Shown: positions 26,056 through 35,540, counted from the stretch's first letter. The stretch: 64,000 nt of DNA from Pectinatus cerevisiiphilus (GCF_004341685.1 NZ_SMAA01000001.1:124001-188000), one strand, 5' to 3'. Made by a program: numbers and translations. The notes: generated by a model not told the origin, from the letters alone.

Positions 26056-27180
26056 TTATGAGTTGCTGCCTTGGGCAGTTGTCGTATCCGAACCTGCAGG
26101 CGGAACGGAGTTATCAGAAGTATCTTCAGATGAAGAATTTGACTGATTAACTGTCTGGGCGGCAGAAATGAGATTATTGTTTGCCGAAGTGTTATTTGCG
26201 GCTACACCATAAAGGGATACATCTGATTTTGTTTGGATAAACAGTTCAGTTCCTGCTGGTAAATTAATATTTTTCCCTTTAACAAAAATGCCGCCGACAA
26301 TTCCTATCGGCCCGAGTAATGCTATGCCTGCGATACTGGCACCTGCGGCCATGGCTTCTGACTTCATTTCTTCTTTGGCTTTTTCACCTAAGGTAGTATC
26401 TACCATAGTGCCGTCAAATGCCTGCGTCTGACTAAAATCAATGTCGACTTTACCATCGCGGCCAAAATTCCTTGCATCCTGTACGCTTGTTACATGTCCT
26501 TCACCAGCACCGCCGGCAGCAAAGACTAGATTGCCATCATCGACAACATCTTCGGCAACCTGGTATTTTACTGTGTCACCGGCCTTCATTGTTTCAGAAT
26601 TAACTGGTGTGACAAGTTTAATTTTTATCAAGGTATTAGCAGGTACCAAGGTATGCGAAAGCGGAATGGACTGCTGGGAGGTGCCAAAGGCTACACTGCC
26701 GAGCGCCAGCATACGGCTGTAGAAAGTACCTTCTTTTGGTTTGCCATAAAGTGTAGTTTCAAGATCAGACAGGCGCTGGCCGATAGAATGCATTGATACC
26801 TGATGCATCAATGTCCATTCTATGCCATTCATCTGTGCAATGGCTGATGGGGCATAGGTGTTGTCAAATATTTGGCTGTAGATATTATCTACACGTACAG
26901 CAAGGCTGCTGGTTTTATGCGTTCCATAGTAATCGCGTTCCAGTTTATTAATTCTATCGATTATGGCACCAGTCTGCGGTGTGCCATAGACTGCTTTTTC
27001 GGTATTGGCAAGTTTATCTTGCAGTGCGTTGCTGTTTACAGTATCACTTGTAGAGGCAAGCGAAGTTCCTGTCGTTATAGTTGCCGCGTCAGCAAAAGCG
27101 ACGGATGTAGTGGAAACAGTAAGGGCAACGCATAATGAAACGGATAAAGCTTTAAAACCATTCTGGGAAAATTTTTTCAT
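26056..27180 (-). CDS. Exported protein with YG-x-P repeats and a C-terminal beta domain, function unknown
   Basis: A 374-residue protein with a clear signal peptide (KALSVSLCVALTVSTTSVAFADA). Residues 50-175 contain three loose repeats of the form LE...YGxxxxG...R...LE, for example TEKAVYGTPQTGAIIDRI and LETTLYGKPKEGTFYSRM. A domain at about 185-265 (PVNSETMKAGDTVKYQVAED, then GNLVFAAGGAGEGHV) resembles a widespread periplasmic domain in which a tunable value replaces rigid binding residues. A Gly/Ala-rich hydrophobic stretch (about 280-310) could contact a membrane. The last 50 residues are Ser/Asn/Thr-rich and probably disordered. I do not recognise a characterised homologue; a cell-envelope role is inference. 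Confidence 0.7.
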   Translation of the reverse strand: MKKFSQNGFKALSVSLCVALTVSTTSVAFADAATITTGTSLASTSDTVNSNALQDKLANTEKAVYGTPQTGAIIDRINKLERDYYGTHKTSSLAVRVDNIYSQIFDNTYAPSAIAQMNGIEWTLMHQVSMHSIGQRLSDLETTLYGKPKEGTFYSRMLALGSVAFGTSQQSIPLSHTLVPANTLIKIKLVTPVNSETMKAGDTVKYQVAEDVVDDGNLVFAAGGAGEGHVTSVQDARNFGRDGKVDIDFSQTQAFDGTMVDTTLGEKAKEEMKSEAMAAGASIAGIALLGPIGIVGGIFVKGKNINLPAGTELFIQTKSDVSLYGVAANNTSANNNLISAAQTVNQSNSSSEDTSDNSVPPAGSDTTTAQGSNS

Positions 27181-27217
27181 ATTGTATCCCCTTTCCGGAA
27201 TATAGCGAGGTATTTGT

Positions 27218-28000
27218 TTACGACATAGGAACAGGCTGGTGATTTTTAAAATACACAGGTGTTAGACCGCACCTTTTTAAAAATTGTTCAGCTTCTGCGA
27301 GTTTATAACCAATAGCATCAATAGTATGCGCATCTGAACCTATTGTTGCATAGCGGCCGCCCATTTCATGATAGCGCTTGTAAATGGGAGCGAGCGCAGT
27401 AATATTTTCTTTGTTAGTAAATCGTCTAGTGTTGATTTCAGGAACGACATTGTTGGTTAATGCAGTTTGCCATATCTTATCTATATACGGAGCAAATTCA
27501 TCATAACGAAGCTGTGTGTCTTCATATGGTGCTTTGCGGCAGATGTAGTCAATATGGCCTAAAACATCACCAAAAGGATGTATTGCCAACATATCGGCTA
27601 TATTTTGTAAATATATACGGTATGCCTCATTTTTGCATTTGCTTTGATAGTATTCGGGATAATAGATGTCGAAACCTTCTATAATATGTTGCGACACGAT
27701 GACCATATCAAAAGGTGCCTTTTGGGTAAAATGCTCACTGCGTGAAGCTGTCTGCTGCTGCATACCGACTTCAACGCCGAGTAAAAGGTTGTCGGAATCA
27801 CGGTATTGCTGGTAGCGGGCAAAATATTCATCAGTGTCAAATTCATACAGATCATCGCCCGGAAAATCAAAATCGATATGTTCAGTCGTGATAAGGCCGA
27901 TGCCCATTGCCTGGGTTATTTTTAGGGCATCTTCAAGTTTCATAACAGAGTCAGCCGAAAATTCTGTGTGAGAATGGCAGTCAAATAAAATAATGCTCAC
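27218..28000 (-). CDS. hisK: PHP-domain histidinol-phosphatase (HisK/HisJ-like)
   Basis: A 260-residue PHP-superfamily phosphoesterase with metal-binding residues in FDCHSHTEFSADS, TTEHIDFDF, GVEVGMQ, GHIDYICR and GSDAHTIDAIGYKL. Enzymes of this type hydrolyse histidinol phosphate to histidinol in histidine synthesis. No other his genes are in the window, so a different small phosphate ester cannot be ruled out. The start is a GTG directly after AGAAGGAA, which is tight spacing. Confidence 0.8.
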   Translation of the reverse strand: MSIILFDCHSHTEFSADSVMKLEDALKITQAMGIGLITTEHIDFDFPGDDLYEFDTDEYFARYQQYRDSDNLLLGVEVGMQQQTASRSEHFTQKAPFDMVIVSQHIIEGFDIYYPEYYQSKCKNEAYRIYLQNIADMLAIHPFGDVLGHIDYICRKAPYEDTQLRYDEFAPYIDKIWQTALTNNVVPEINTRRFTNKENITALAPIYKRYHEMGGRYATIGSDAHTIDAIGYKLAEAEQFLKRCGLTPVYFKNHQPVPMS

Positions 28001-28031
28001 TTCCTTCTAAAAAATATGGAGGCAACAGTGA

Positions 28032-28289
28032 TTAATGTTTAGCCGCTAAGGCTTCTTTAAGTGCTTTGGAAAGCTGGTCAGGACATGAAGTAGCGCGCGG
28101 GCCACATTTTATGCCGCTGAAACGGGTGATTACATCGTTGGCATCCATACCACGGGTAATATTAGCAATACCCTGTAGATTACCATTGCAGCCACCGGTA
28201 AAGGCAATATTTTTGATGATAGTACCGTCCAATTCTATATTTATTTGGCTGGAACAGGTACCAGTCGTTTTATAAGTATAGCTGCTCAT
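28032..28289 (-). CDS. TSCPD domain protein (TIGR03905-like)
   Basis: A small 85-residue protein matching the TSCPD domain, which also occurs at the C terminus of some ribonucleotide reductases: YKTTGTCSSQINIELDG, AFTGGCNGNLQGI, and the name-giving CGPRATSCPDQLSKAL. Its conserved cysteines (four) suggest metal or thiol chemistry. ATG 28289 is chosen for GGAGAGAGA just upstream; the frame extends further without support. Function unknown. It lies 31 nt upstream of the PHP phosphatase gene on the same strand and may be co-transcribed with it. Confidence 0.82.
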   Translation of the reverse strand: MSSYTYKTTGTCSSQINIELDGTIIKNIAFTGGCNGNLQGIANITRGMDANDVITRFSGIKCGPRATSCPDQLSKALKEALAAKH

Positions 28290-28700
28290 AGTTCTCTCTC
28301 CAATTGTCATAAAATTATTTAATGCTATTTTATGCAAATAAGCATATATATTTTCTCTCTTTCTAGCATTATACATGTCATTATAGCAAAATTTGTCAGC
28401 TTTTTGTAGAGTGGTAGAGAAAAACGTTGTGCAGACACGATACTTGGATTGTAGAAAGCCATATATTGGTGATGGTTTAGGATGAGCACATATAGTATAA
28501 TAATATAAATATGTTATTTTGTAATAAGGAATGGTTTCGTTTAAGCTCTTGTAAATTTCTTATAAATATAGGACAATATAGGTTAAATGAATTATATAAT
28601 GCGGTTTTTATGTTGTAACTGCCGAAATAAAAAAGTTATTGGGTAAGATTATGAGAGCCGCAGTTAAAATATAAAATAACCGTTTGAGGAGAAGAGTATT
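28290..28700. other. Divergent intergenic region between the TSCPD gene and ugd
   Basis: A 411-nt non-coding stretch. On the minus strand an extended -10 (TTGCTATAAT) lies about 100 nt before the TSCPD gene. On the plus strand TATAAT at 28496-28501 has no good -35. The ugd leader contains CGGTTTTTATG (28602-28612), TAACTGCCGAAA (28617-28628) and GTTAAAATATAAAA just before the ribosome site; the same blocks recur upstream of rfbB. No credible ORF was seen. Confidence 0.5.
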
Positions 28701-30032
28701 TTGAAAATAGCGATGATTGGCACGGGTTATGTAGGACTTGTTACAGGAACCTGTTTTGCAGAAACTGGCAATGATGTTATTTGCGTTGATGTCAATGAAA
28801 AGAAAATAAGTGAATTGACTGCGGGTCATATTCCGATATATGAGCCAAATCTTTCTGATATGGTAAAAAATAATTATGCGCGGGGAAATCTGGCCTTTAC
28901 TACTGACATCAAGGAAGCTCTCAACAAAGCAAATATTTGTTTTATTGCTGTGGGAACACCTATGGGAGAGGATGGCAGTGCTGATCTGCAATATGTATTG
29001 GCTGCCGCGCACGAAATAGGCAGATATATGTCACATGATATGTATGTAGTAGATAAGTCTACGGTACCAGTAGGAACGGGAGAAAGAGTCAGGGCTGCTA
29101 TTGCGGAAGAACTTAAAAAACGGGGCAGCACGCTTAAATTTGATATTATATCAAATCCAGAATTTTTGAAGGAAGGAAATGCCTGCGCTGATTTTATGAC
29201 ACCGGATAGAGTTATAATCGGTTCAGAAAATCCCGCTTCTATCGATGTAATGAAGGAACTGTACGAACCTTTTATACGTTCTCGGGAAGTCTTTATAATT
29301 ATGGATGTAAAAAGTGCTGAACTGGCTAAATATGCGGCTAATGCCATGCTGGCAACGAAGATATCTTTTATCAATGAATTGGCTAATATTGCTGAACGCG
29401 TTGGTGCTGACATAAATAAAGTACGCCATGGCATAGGCAGTGATAGACGGATTGGCTACAGCTTTATTAATCCGGGCTGCGGCTATGGCGGCAGCTGTTT
29501 CCCTAAAGATGTACAGGCGCTGATCAAAACGAGTAGTGATTACGGTTATGAAGCAAGACTTTTGCAGGCTGTGGAAGCAGTTAATGCCAGGCAGAAAAAA
29601 ATTCTTGGCAAAAAAATCGTAAACGTCTTTGGCGACGATTTAACAGGAAAGGTTTTTGCTGTATGGGGACTAGCTTTTAAACCGGGGACAGATGATATGC
29701 GTGAAGCTCCTTCTATATCGCTTATACGGGAACTGACTTCCCGTGGAGCGAAAATAAAGGCATATGATCCGAAAGCGGTTGGTACGGCACGTGGATTTTA
29801 TTTGAAAGATATTGATGCTATTACGTACACGGAAAACAAATATGCTGCACTTGAACAGGCCGATGCGCTTATTTTGGTGACAGAATGGAAAGAGTTCCAA
29901 AGTCCTGATTTTATGGAAATCCAAAAAAGACTACGGGGCAAATATATTTTTGATGGGCGCAACCAATATAAAGTAAAAACTCTCGAAAAATTTGGTTTGT
30001 CTTATATACAGATGGGTGTCAGGGTAGAATAA
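28701..30032 (+). CDS. ugd: UDP-glucose 6-dehydrogenase
   Basis: A 443-residue cytosolic enzyme that oxidises UDP-glucose to UDP-glucuronate with two NAD+. It shows the N-terminal Rossmann MIGTGYVGLVTGTCFAE, the catalytic Cys in GCGYGGSCFPKD, and the C-terminal NAD-binding FAVWGLAFKPGTDDMREAPS. Its product feeds acidic surface polysaccharide or lipid A decoration. The start is a TTG after GAGGAGAAG. The next gene is rfbC, 66 nt on. Confidence 0.95.
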   Translation: MKIAMIGTGYVGLVTGTCFAETGNDVICVDVNEKKISELTAGHIPIYEPNLSDMVKNNYARGNLAFTTDIKEALNKANICFIAVGTPMGEDGSADLQYVLAAAHEIGRYMSHDMYVVDKSTVPVGTGERVRAAIAEELKKRGSTLKFDIISNPEFLKEGNACADFMTPDRVIIGSENPASIDVMKELYEPFIRSREVFIIMDVKSAELAKYAANAMLATKISFINELANIAERVGADINKVRHGIGSDRRIGYSFINPGCGYGGSCFPKDVQALIKTSSDYGYEARLLQAVEAVNARQKKILGKKIVNVFGDDLTGKVFAVWGLAFKPGTDDMREAPSISLIRELTSRGAKIKAYDPKAVGTARGFYLKDIDAITYTENKYAALEQADALILVTEWKEFQSPDFMEIQKRLRGKYIFDGRNQYKVKTLEKFGLSYIQMGVRVE

Positions 30033-30098
30033 GGCACAAACGGAAAAATACACTACTGTTTATAGGTCAAAATTTACTGTAGGGAGATTTTAGAAAAT

Positions 30099-30668
30099 AT
30101 GGATGTAAAAGAAACAAAGTTAAAAGATGTTTATCTAATTGAACCTAAGGTTTTTGGTGATAATCGCGGTTGGTTTATGGAAACTTATTCTTATAGAGTG
30201 CTGGCAAAATATGGTATAAATGCCCAGTTTGTGCAGGACAACCAATCCTATTCAGCACCTAAAGGCACATTGCGCGGCCTGCATTTTCAGAATCCACCGA
30301 TGACGCAGGCTAAATTGGTGCGTTGTACACGTGGAGCAATGATGGATATTGCGGTTGATATACGGAAGGGTTCGCCTACTTATAAAAAGTGGATTGCCGT
30401 AGAATTGTCTGGAGAAAATAAACGGCAGCTTTATGTACCGCGGGGATTTGCACATGGTTTTATAACCATAAGTGACGATGTAGAGGTACAGTATAAGGCA
30501 GATAATTATTATGCACCTGAGACCGAGGGCAGTATTATCTACGATGATCCAGATATTGGCATTACATGGGAAGATTGGCACCATGGGAAATATACCTTTT
30601 CTGCCAAAGATAGGAAGGCACCGTATTTTAAGGATTTTGAAACACCGTTTGTTTATGGAGAGTATTGA
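30099..30668 (+). CDS. rfbC: dTDP-4-dehydrorhamnose 3,5-epimerase
   Basis: A 189-residue cupin-type epimerase of dTDP-L-rhamnose synthesis. It shows DNRGWFMETY, FVQDNQSYSAPKGTLRGLHF (with the catalytic His), VRCTRGAMMDIAVDIRKGSP and YVPRGFAHGF. The RfbB dehydratase that makes its substrate is encoded separately at 38111, while rfbA and rfbD are not in the window. Its stop overlaps the frame that leads into pduX. Confidence 0.95.
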   Translation: MDVKETKLKDVYLIEPKVFGDNRGWFMETYSYRVLAKYGINAQFVQDNQSYSAPKGTLRGLHFQNPPMTQAKLVRCTRGAMMDIAVDIRKGSPTYKKWIAVELSGENKRQLYVPRGFAHGFITISDDVEVQYKADNYYAPETEGSIIYDDPDIGITWEDWHHGKYTFSAKDRKAPYFKDFETPFVYGEY

Positions 30669-30700
30669 AGACCGATAAAAAATGGACAGGAGGAAATGCG

Positions 30701-31588
30701 TTGTCAGTAGCGGTAAAAGTGCCAGGAGCATGCGGTGAGTTGGTACAAGGCGTCATCGATGGCACGCCCTTTCTCGTTACCTGTCCCATCAATATGTGGT
30801 CGACAGCGACTGCGTTTATTAAACCAAATGAAGCTGGAACTGTTTTGCAGGAAAAGGCGGCATATGCTCTGCAAAAATTATGTGCCCAGTTGTCGATTGA
30901 CAAGAAAAATATTACGATCGGGCTGTCTACACAGTTATTGAAAAGTAAGGGAATGTCTTCCAGCAGTGCAGATATAGCAGCTGTTTGCAAGGCAGCGGCA
31001 CTTTCCCAGAAAAAAATATTGACTGAAGCGCAGACAGCTAGGCTGGCAGCAGGCATAGAACCGACTGATGGTGTCTTTTGCAGAGGTATAGTGAAATTTA
31101 ACCATATCACAGGAGAAATATTGGCCTATTTGGGAGATCCGCCTCCCTTAAAAATTTTAGTGTTCGATTGTGGCGGAAAAGTCGACACTGTCGTTTTCAA
31201 CCAACGTGGTGAGCTGCCACACCTTAATGAGCAAAAGCAGTGCCAGGTGAAAAAGGCGCTTGCCTTAGTTGAGTATGGCATCAAAAATAAAGATGTAGAA
31301 GCTATTGGCGAAGGGGCTACAATAAGCGCTGTAGCCAACCAGTCTATTTTATATAAAGAAGATTTGGCTGATATTATCGAAATTGTAAAGGCATATAAAG
31401 GACAAGGTGTAAATGTAGCACATAGCGGCACATTGATTGGGGCCATCTTTACTGCGCAGGAAAACATAGAAGTATTGTATGGTTGTATTAAGGCAATCAA
31501 AGAGCGTTGTCCATATACAAAATATTTATTTGCTACGGAACTGGTGTCCGGCGGTTTTTTCGATAATATGGGCAAAAGGATAAATTAG
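30701..31588 (+). CDS. pduX: L-threonine kinase, PduX-like GHMP kinase (cobalamin synthesis)
   Basis: A 295-residue GHMP-superfamily kinase that starts AVKVPGACGELVQG and has the ATP loop KGMSSSSADIAAV. The GACGELVQG and TPFLVTCPIN stretches match PduX, which phosphorylates L-threonine to threonine-3-phosphate, the substrate of CobD encoded next. TTG 30701 is selected because AGGAGG (30688-30693) is 7 nt ahead; an upstream TTG at 30665 has no ribosome site. Pairing with cobD gives the two steps that make the aminopropanol linker of cobalamin. Confidence 0.88.
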   Translation: MSVAVKVPGACGELVQGVIDGTPFLVTCPINMWSTATAFIKPNEAGTVLQEKAAYALQKLCAQLSIDKKNITIGLSTQLLKSKGMSSSSADIAAVCKAAALSQKKILTEAQTARLAAGIEPTDGVFCRGIVKFNHITGEILAYLGDPPPLKILVFDCGGKVDTVVFNQRGELPHLNEQKQCQVKKALALVEYGIKNKDVEAIGEGATISAVANQSILYKEDLADIIEIVKAYKGQGVNVAHSGTLIGAIFTAQENIEVLYGCIKAIKERCPYTKYLFATELVSGGFFDNMGKRIN

Positions 31589-31610
31589 GGAAAGGGGAAC
31601 CTGTTACATA

Positions 31611-32690
31611 ATGGATAAGTTTGAGCATGGCGGCGCCGTCAATGAAATAAGTACGGCGGTCGGGGGAAAGAAGCTAGTCGATTTTAGTGCAAATATCAAT
31701 CCCATGGGACTCGGTAAAATGGCAAGACAAGCCATAGAAGAAAACATTGAAAATATAATACATTATCCTGATGTCGATATGATAACCCTTAAAACAGAAA
31801 TAGCACAGCTATATGGTATAGATGCTGATAGTATAATAGTTGGAAATGGAGCGGTGGAACTATTATATATTTTATGCCGTGTACTTGAGCCGAAAAATGT
31901 ATTATTGCTTGCACCAACTTTTAGTGAATATGAAAGGGCGGCAAAAAGTGTCAACGCCAAGATAAATTATTTCTTTTTGCGGGAACGCAACGATTTTGAA
32001 CCGCAGTTGCAGCAATTGATTATTTCAATAAAAAATAATAATCTTTTATTTCTTTGTAACCCTAATAATCCGACAGGGACACTGTTTTCCGTACAGGATT
32101 TAACACTTATCATCGAACATGCCGAAGCAAATGGTTGCTTTGTAGTTGTTGACGAATCCTTCATGGACTTCATCAGTGATAATGAGAAGTTTTCGGTCAA
32201 TCCGTTGTTGAAAACATGTCATAATTTACTTATTGTGCATTCGTTGACAAAATTCTTTGCTTTGCCGGGATTGCGCTTAGGTTTTGCGGCGTGCCCTGAT
32301 AAAGAAGTGATAAAAAGAATGTACTTGAGTAAAGATCCTTGGAATGTCAATTGTCTGGCGCAGAGCGCAGGGGTAGCAGCTTTGGCCGATAAGACATATC
32401 AGCGGCGGAGCCGTAGCTATATGCATAGCGAAATAAATTACCTGTATGATGAACTCAGTCAGATAAAAGCGATAAAAGTTTATAAACCGATTGTTAATTA
32501 TATGCTTATCAACATCCATAATACTAAAATGACTTCAACGCAATTTTGCGCGAAAATGCTGGAGCACAATATTCTGGTGCGGGATTGTGCGAACTATCCT
32601 GGTTTGTCCAACGATTTTATACGCATTGCCGTAAAAAAAAGAGAAGAAAATGATCTTTTGCTGGATGCCTTTGAGCAGATTATAAAGTGA
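31611..32690 (+). CDS. cobD: Threonine-phosphate decarboxylase CobD
   Basis: A 359-residue PLP-dependent fold-type I enzyme. The N-terminal FEHGGAVNEI and VDFSANINPMGLG are hallmarks of CobD as against HisC, its closest relative. The PLP lysine is in HSLTKFFALPGLRLGF, and the aspartate/asparagine pocket includes CNPNNPTG and VVDESFMDF. It decarboxylates threonine phosphate to aminopropanol phosphate for the nucleotide loop of cobalamin. It begins 22 nt after pduX. Confidence 0.9.
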   Translation: MDKFEHGGAVNEISTAVGGKKLVDFSANINPMGLGKMARQAIEENIENIIHYPDVDMITLKTEIAQLYGIDADSIIVGNGAVELLYILCRVLEPKNVLLLAPTFSEYERAAKSVNAKINYFFLRERNDFEPQLQQLIISIKNNNLLFLCNPNNPTGTLFSVQDLTLIIEHAEANGCFVVVDESFMDFISDNEKFSVNPLLKTCHNLLIVHSLTKFFALPGLRLGFAACPDKEVIKRMYLSKDPWNVNCLAQSAGVAALADKTYQRRSRSYMHSEINYLYDELSQIKAIKVYKPIVNYMLINIHNTKMTSTQFCAKMLEHNILVRDCANYPGLSNDFIRIAVKKREENDLLLDAFEQIIK

Positions 32691-32822
32691 ATTATGTTGG
32701 AATGGCAGTATTAGTTTTCGCCTTTTTTCTTTGCAAAGTTATTATTTAAAGATAAAAGGTGGAGCCTGCCTATAGCACATAAAATTTACTATGGATAGTC
32801 GGTTTTTATTAAAAATATTGAA

Positions 32823-32852
32823 TTGACATAATTTAGCAAAAAGTGATATGCT
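32823..32852 (+). promoter_or_regulatory. Promoter of galM
   Basis: TTGACA (32823-32828), an 18-nt spacer and TATGCT (32847-32852), 46 nt before the galM start. Just downstream is AAAGGTTTACAATAT (32867-32881), which recurs upstream of rfbB. Confidence 0.6.
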
Positions 32853-32897
32853 GTATGTAACAAAGAAAAGGTTTACAATATATGGCATGGAGGTATA

Positions 32898-33947
32898 ATG
32901 ATGGCTATTGAAAAATGTTCATTTGGTCGTACCACGGACGGCAGGGCAGCAGAACTGTATACGATGAAAAATAAAAATGGTATGGAAGTGTCTATATCTA
33001 CGTTTGGTGGTGCTGTACAAAAAATACTTATACCGACAAAAAAAGGAAATATAGACGTAGTTTTGGGGTATGATGATGTTTCCGGTTATGAAAAACAGGA
33101 TACATATATAGGATCACTGATAGGCAGAGTGGGCAACCGCATTGCAAAAGGTCGCTTTATTTTAAACGGAAAAGAATACAAGCTGTATATAAATAATGGT
33201 AACAACCATTTGCACGGTGGCAAGGTCGGTTTTGATAAAAAGATTTGGACTACCCAGGCGGAAAATGATAATGAAATAAAACTTTCATACATAAGCCAGG
33301 ATGGAGAAGAAGGTTATCCGGGTGAATTGTCTGTCTGCGTAAGTTATAAATTAGTAGGCTGCAATACACTGATAATCGATTATAGGGCACATACAACGAA
33401 GGATACACTTTGCAATCTTACAAACCACAGCTATTTCAATTTGTCTGGATATGCAAGTGGTAACGTAGGTGAACAAACTGTGCAGTTGTTTGCGGAAGAA
33501 TATACTAGCGCAGATAGAGAATCTATACCACATGGGGAAATTTTACCAGTCAAGGGCACACCATTGGATTTGCGTGAAGCAAAGCCTATGAAGGCAGGCT
33601 GGGATGCTGATTTTGAAACAATTAAGGATGCAGGCGGTTATGACCACAATTTCGTAGTGCCTGAATATAATGGCAATCTGAAAAAAATTGCCAAGGCACA
33701 TAGCGATAAAACAGGCATAAACATGACAGTATTTACCACTTTACCGGGTTTCCAATTTTATACAGGGAATTATCTTGATCCAAAAGTAAAAGGGAAAAAT
33801 AATACACCGCTGGAAAGACGTTCGGGCTATTGTTTTGAAAGCCAGTATTTCCCTAATGCGATAAACGTATCGTCCTTTGTTACACCAATACTTAGAGCGG
33901 GAAATGTATATAGAGCTACCACCGCCTATCATTTTGATGTAGAGTAA
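32898..33947 (+). CDS. galM: Aldose 1-epimerase (galactose mutarotase)
   Basis: A 349-residue cytosolic mutarotase interconverting alpha and beta aldoses such as galactose. Key residues are in GNNHLHGGKVGFD, NLTNHSYFNLSG and CFESQYFPNAIN (catalytic His and Glu). The start may be ATG 32898 or 32901, after GGAGG. No other Leloir genes are nearby. It is flanked by its own promoter and a strong bidirectional terminator, so it is a single-gene unit. Confidence 0.93.
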   Translation: MMAIEKCSFGRTTDGRAAELYTMKNKNGMEVSISTFGGAVQKILIPTKKGNIDVVLGYDDVSGYEKQDTYIGSLIGRVGNRIAKGRFILNGKEYKLYINNGNNHLHGGKVGFDKKIWTTQAENDNEIKLSYISQDGEEGYPGELSVCVSYKLVGCNTLIIDYRAHTTKDTLCNLTNHSYFNLSGYASGNVGEQTVQLFAEEYTSADRESIPHGEILPVKGTPLDLREAKPMKAGWDADFETIKDAGGYDHNFVVPEYNGNLKKIAKAHSDKTGINMTVFTTLPGFQFYTGNYLDPKVKGKNNTPLERRSGYCFESQYFPNAINVSSFVTPILRAGNVYRATTAYHFDVE

Positions 33948-33962
33948 AGTTAAAGTATAAAT

Positions 33963-34008
33963 AATAAAGCTAAGAGCCAGCTGTTTTGAGCTGGCTCTTA
34001 GCTTTATT
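33963..34008. terminator. Bidirectional terminator between galM and the convergent hydrolase gene
   Basis: Twenty-base perfect arms at 33963-33982 and 33989-34008 around a GTTTTG loop, with A/T-rich outer ends giving a T tract on both strands. Confidence 0.92.
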
Positions 34009-34043
34009 TATTTTAATGGAAAAGCAAGAAATTATTTTATGGA

Positions 34044-34961
34044 CTATGCAGAGAATGAATGAGCTTGTAAAAAATCTTTTAAAGCTTTTAAGACAATTTC
34101 GGGTTGTTCTTCAGGAACGAAATGGCCGCACTCAGGTACACCGAAGCCAGTAACATTTTTAGCGTGTTTTTGCCAGTTTGCCAAAACGTCCCAAATCTTG
34201 CCGACAACGCCGTCTTTCCCCCAAAGTACTAACAAAGGCGTTTGGATGATGGTGTCTTTATCAACCAGATCATATTTTAGATCAATAGTAGCTGATGCCC
34301 GATAATCTTCACTGATACCATGCACAGTCATGGGATTGGAAAAACAGTTGATGTATTCCTGCAATACATCTTCAGAGAAATTATTTCTAGCCTTGGGGCC
34401 AATTTTTAATTGTAGATTGAAACGGATAAAAAAGTCTGCATTTCCGGCCAACAATTTTTCAGGCAAGCCGTTATTTTGGATATAAAAAAACCAATGCCAG
34501 TATTTGGTGGCAAATTCTTGGTTTGTATCATGGTACATATCATATGTGGGAAGAATATCCATTAAGGTGCAGCTGGTTACCTTTTCCGGATGGTCTAAAA
34601 TTAACCGGTGACAGACGCGTGCCCCTCTGTCATGACCAACTAAATGAAATTTGTTAAAACCAAGTTTTGCCATAACTAGGATGGCATCATTGGCCATTGT
34701 CCGCTTGGAATAATTGGAATGATCAGCTAATCCTCGCGGTTTTGTGCTGAAACCGTAACCGCGGAGGTCTATTAACACCACCGTGTATTGAGTTGTAAGT
34801 TTGGGGGCAACAAAGCGCCATGTCAGATAATTTTCGGGATGTCCGTGCAGAAATAAAATCGCTTCTTTGCCACAGCCACCAATGAGTGTGTTAATTTTTA
34901 CATTTTCACCAACATCAATTAATTTATTGCTAAAGCCAGGAAAATATTTTTGGGCTAACAT
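34044..34961 (-). CDS. Alpha/beta hydrolase, fluoroacetate/haloacetate dehalogenase-like
   Basis: A 305-residue alpha/beta hydrolase. The nucleophile and halide or carboxylate-binding residues of fluoroacetate dehalogenases appear in order: LRGYGFSTKP, HSNYSKRTMANDA, LVGHDRGARVCHR (Asp111, Arg112, Arg115), the YWHWFF His-Trp pair and the catalytic His in GHFVPEEQP. These are the residues that bind and attack 2-haloacetates in that family, so the catalytic apparatus looks complete. ATG 34961 is chosen for AGGAGAGG just upstream. It lies 49 nt after leuD on the same strand, suggesting co-transcription with the LeuCD pair. An epoxide hydrolase-like role is the alternative. Confidence 0.8.
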   Translation of the reverse strand: MLAQKYFPGFSNKLIDVGENVKINTLIGGCGKEAILFLHGHPENYLTWRFVAPKLTTQYTVVLIDLRGYGFSTKPRGLADHSNYSKRTMANDAILVMAKLGFNKFHLVGHDRGARVCHRLILDHPEKVTSCTLMDILPTYDMYHDTNQEFATKYWHWFFYIQNNGLPEKLLAGNADFFIRFNLQLKIGPKARNNFSEDVLQEYINCFSNPMTVHGISEDYRASATIDLKYDLVDKDTIIQTPLLVLWGKDGVVGKIWDVLANWQKHAKNVTGFGVPECGHFVPEEQPEIVLKALKDFLQAHSFSA

Positions 34962-35009
34962 AAGATCCTCTCCTACATAATATGAATATGAAAATAGAAA
35001 GCACACAAT

Positions 35010-35540
35010 TTATTTTGTTTGTAAAGTCTTTTTTTCTTTTTGCATTTTTAAGATCATTGCTTTAATGCCGCCGCTTTGTAAAATGTTCATTATATAATCA
35101 TTCATTGGTTCAGCATAGGCTATTTTTCCAGTGTTCAAATTTTTGATTTCACCAGAGGTAAAATTGATGCTTATTTGGTCACCACTATTAATCAGCGCAT
35201 GTATTCCTTTACAAGTAATTGCCGGTAAACCTAAATTTATGGCATTACGGAAAAATATACGGGCAAATGATTCGGCTAAAATAGCACTGGTACCAATTCC
35301 CTTTAAAGTTATGGCCGCATGTTCACGTGAGGAACCGCAGCCAAAATTTTTACCGCCGACAATTATATCACCGGGTTTAAATTTATCTACTAGGTCAGGA
35401 ATTTCACTACCGCTCATAGCATGCTTTTTGATATCGGCTATTTCGGTAAGTTCAACGAATTTACCGGGGTAAATTTGGTCAGTATCTATATTGTTTCCGA
35501 AAACAAAAGCAGTTCCCTGTACAATTTTTTTCATGAACAT
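35010..35540 (-). CDS. leuD: 3-isopropylmalate dehydratase small subunit-like (LeuD family)
   Basis: A 176-residue aconitase-superfamily swivel domain: NNIDTDQIYPGKFVEL, GGKNFGCGSSREHAA and ESFARIFFRNAINLGL. It pairs with the large subunit encoded upstream to isomerise or dehydrate a 2-hydroxy dicarboxylate. Its start overlaps the end of the leuC-like gene by about 10 nt, so the pair is coupled. The short form with YLRRNG-like loops missing is typical of the archaeal/clostridial LeuD2 group, whose members act on isopropylmalate, homoaconitate, citramalate or dimethylmalate. Confidence 0.85.
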   Translation of the reverse strand: MFMKKIVQGTAFVFGNNIDTDQIYPGKFVELTEIADIKKHAMSGSEIPDLVDKFKPGDIIVGGKNFGCGSSREHAAITLKGIGTSAILAESFARIFFRNAINLGLPAITCKGIHALINSGDQISINFTSGEIKNLNTGKIAYAEPMNDYIMNILQSGGIKAMILKMQKEKKTLQTK

